Assembly (NCBI RefSeq): GCF_900110945.1
Contig: NZ_FOFL01000001.1
Coordinates: 868,001-932,000 of the forward strand
Direction of reading: 5' to 3'
DNA from: Devosia sp. YR412
GTDB taxonomy: Bacteria; Pseudomonadota; Alphaproteobacteria; Rhizobiales; Devosiaceae
Length of the DNA stretch: 64,000 bases
This document shows, in pieces, positions 63,456 to 64,000 of this stretch. The position numbers and the translations under genes are program-made. The notes under the pieces were generated by a model that ran no database searches, was not told where the DNA came from, and saw only the letters and a list, made by a program, of their open reading frames with translations. Position 1 is the first letter of the stretch, and each line of letters opens with the position of its first letter.

Positions 63456-64000
63456 TCAGAACGGGCTGTTGGCGTCGAGATATTCGCCGACATTGTCCTG
63501 GGTGATGACGGTGGAGTCGAGAATGTAGCGACCGCCGACCTGGATGCCGCCGGTGAAGTGCGAGGTGGTCAGCTCGATGGCCGTGGCGATCATGGCCGGG
63601 CTGTAGCTGACGTCGATCGGGGTCAGCTTGTCGCCGGCTTCGACGGCCTTGAGGATCTGCTGCATGCCGGCGCCGCCGACGATGAACATTTCGTCTTCAC
63701 GGCCAGCCTGCTTGATGGCTTCGATGGCGCCGAGGGCGATATCGTCATCCTGGGCCCAAACGCCCTTGATGTCGGGGAAGCGGGTCAGGAAGTCCTGCAT
63801 CACCTTGAAGCCGTCATCGCGGTTCCAGTTGGCGAATTCGTCATCCAGCACCTTGATCTGGGTGCCTTCGATGCCGCCCATGAAGCCGTCGAAACGCTGC
63901 TGGTCGATCGGGATCGGCAGGCCGCGCAGGATCACCACATTGCCGCCCTCGGGCAGCGCTTCCTTGAAATAGGCGGCGGAGTTGGCGCCAAGGCCCGGAT
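63456..64000 (-). CDS. Sugar ABC transporter substrate-binding protein (C-terminal part)
   Basis: The last 180 or so residues of a type I periplasmic sugar-binding protein whose start lies beyond the window. VVILRGLPIPIDQQRFDGFMGGI, DDIALGAIEAIKQAGR and FIVGGAGMQQILKAV follow the ribose/xylose-binding fold (Peripla_BP_4). The frame stays open to base 64000. Its ATPase and permeases are not in the window, so they would be upstream on the minus strand or elsewhere. Ligand unknown. Confidence 0.82.
   Translation of the reverse strand, partial: PGLGANSAAYFKEALPEGGNVVILRGLPIPIDQQRFDGFMGGIEGTQIKVLDDEFANWNRDDGFKVMQDFLTRFPDIKGVWAQDDDIALGAIEAIKQAGREDEMFIVGGAGMQQILKAVEAGDKLTPIDVSYSPAMIATAIELTTSHFTGGIQVGGRYILDSTVITQDNVGEYLDANSPF

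Overview
The window is a 64 kb stretch of a GC-rich bacterial chromosome. The gene set points to an alphaproteobacterium of the order Hyphomicrobiales (Rhizobiales): a MucR regulator, a PleC/DivJ-type histidine kinase, DUF1127 proteins, an FnrN-like regulator, a rhizobial-style rhamnose locus (rhaRSTPQM / rhaDI), an Mrp (Pha) antiporter and RIME-like palindromes. A Devosia-like genus is my best guess, by inference only. I see no rRNA, tRNA, CRISPR array, prophage or insertion sequence; the content is chromosomal, with two small toxin-antitoxin loci near the left end.

Layout. 1-8.4 kb: a gene end, a RelE/Xre toxin-antitoxin pair, two tiny membrane proteins, a DUF1214/DUF1254 pair, a GFA protein, a GAF histidine kinase, chromate exporter ChrA, a lipoprotein, a DUF2336 protein and a HigBA pair. 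8.4-15.6 kb: DUF1491, a peptidoglycan-binding protein and a PAS histidine kinase in one operon, then a DUF5330-like protein, SufE, an acyltransferase, a DnaA-domain-IV-like protein with DUF6456, and MucR. 15.7-21.5 kb: a complete seven-gene Mrp Na+/H+ antiporter operon. 21.7-30.8 kb: oligopeptidase B, FeSOD, a single-domain response regulator, a SLOG-like/HerA-like pair, an R. etli-type asparaginase, a 49-aa exported peptide, an SDR and a PQQ sugar dehydrogenase.

30.9-40.5 kb is the most interesting part. It would usually be annotated as histidine utilisation (hutU/hutH plus an ABC transporter). The ammonia-lyase homologue lacks the Ala-Ser-Gly triad that makes the MIO cofactor. The urocanase homologue lacks the active-site Cys. 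Their partners are a DUF917 protein (a family I recall as S-methyl thiohydantoin desulfurase), an N-carbamoyl-amino-acid amidohydrolase and an OpuC-type betaine ABC importer. Together they match a route that degrades ergothioneine, S-methyl-ergothioneine or a similar trimethyl-histidine betaine: lyase releasing trimethylamine, hydratase, desulfurase, then carbamoyl-glutamate hydrolase to glutamate. No hydantoin-opening enzyme, hutI, hutF or hutG is present.

40.6-49.9 kb is an L-rhamnose locus: rhaRSTPQM on the minus strand, divergent from rhaDI, with a 13-bp inverted operator pair carrying both -35 elements. rhaK is missing and the betaine cluster begins 42 nt after rhaM. 50-64 kb holds a LysR regulator, two DUF1127 proteins, YbaK, a cytochrome bd locus (cydABX divergent from cydDC around one FNR box), an FnrN-type regulator, a copper operon (copA-cueR-copZ) behind a MerR-type promoter with 19-bp spacing, a doubled DUF1428 protein, and the end of a sugar-binding protein gene that runs off the window.
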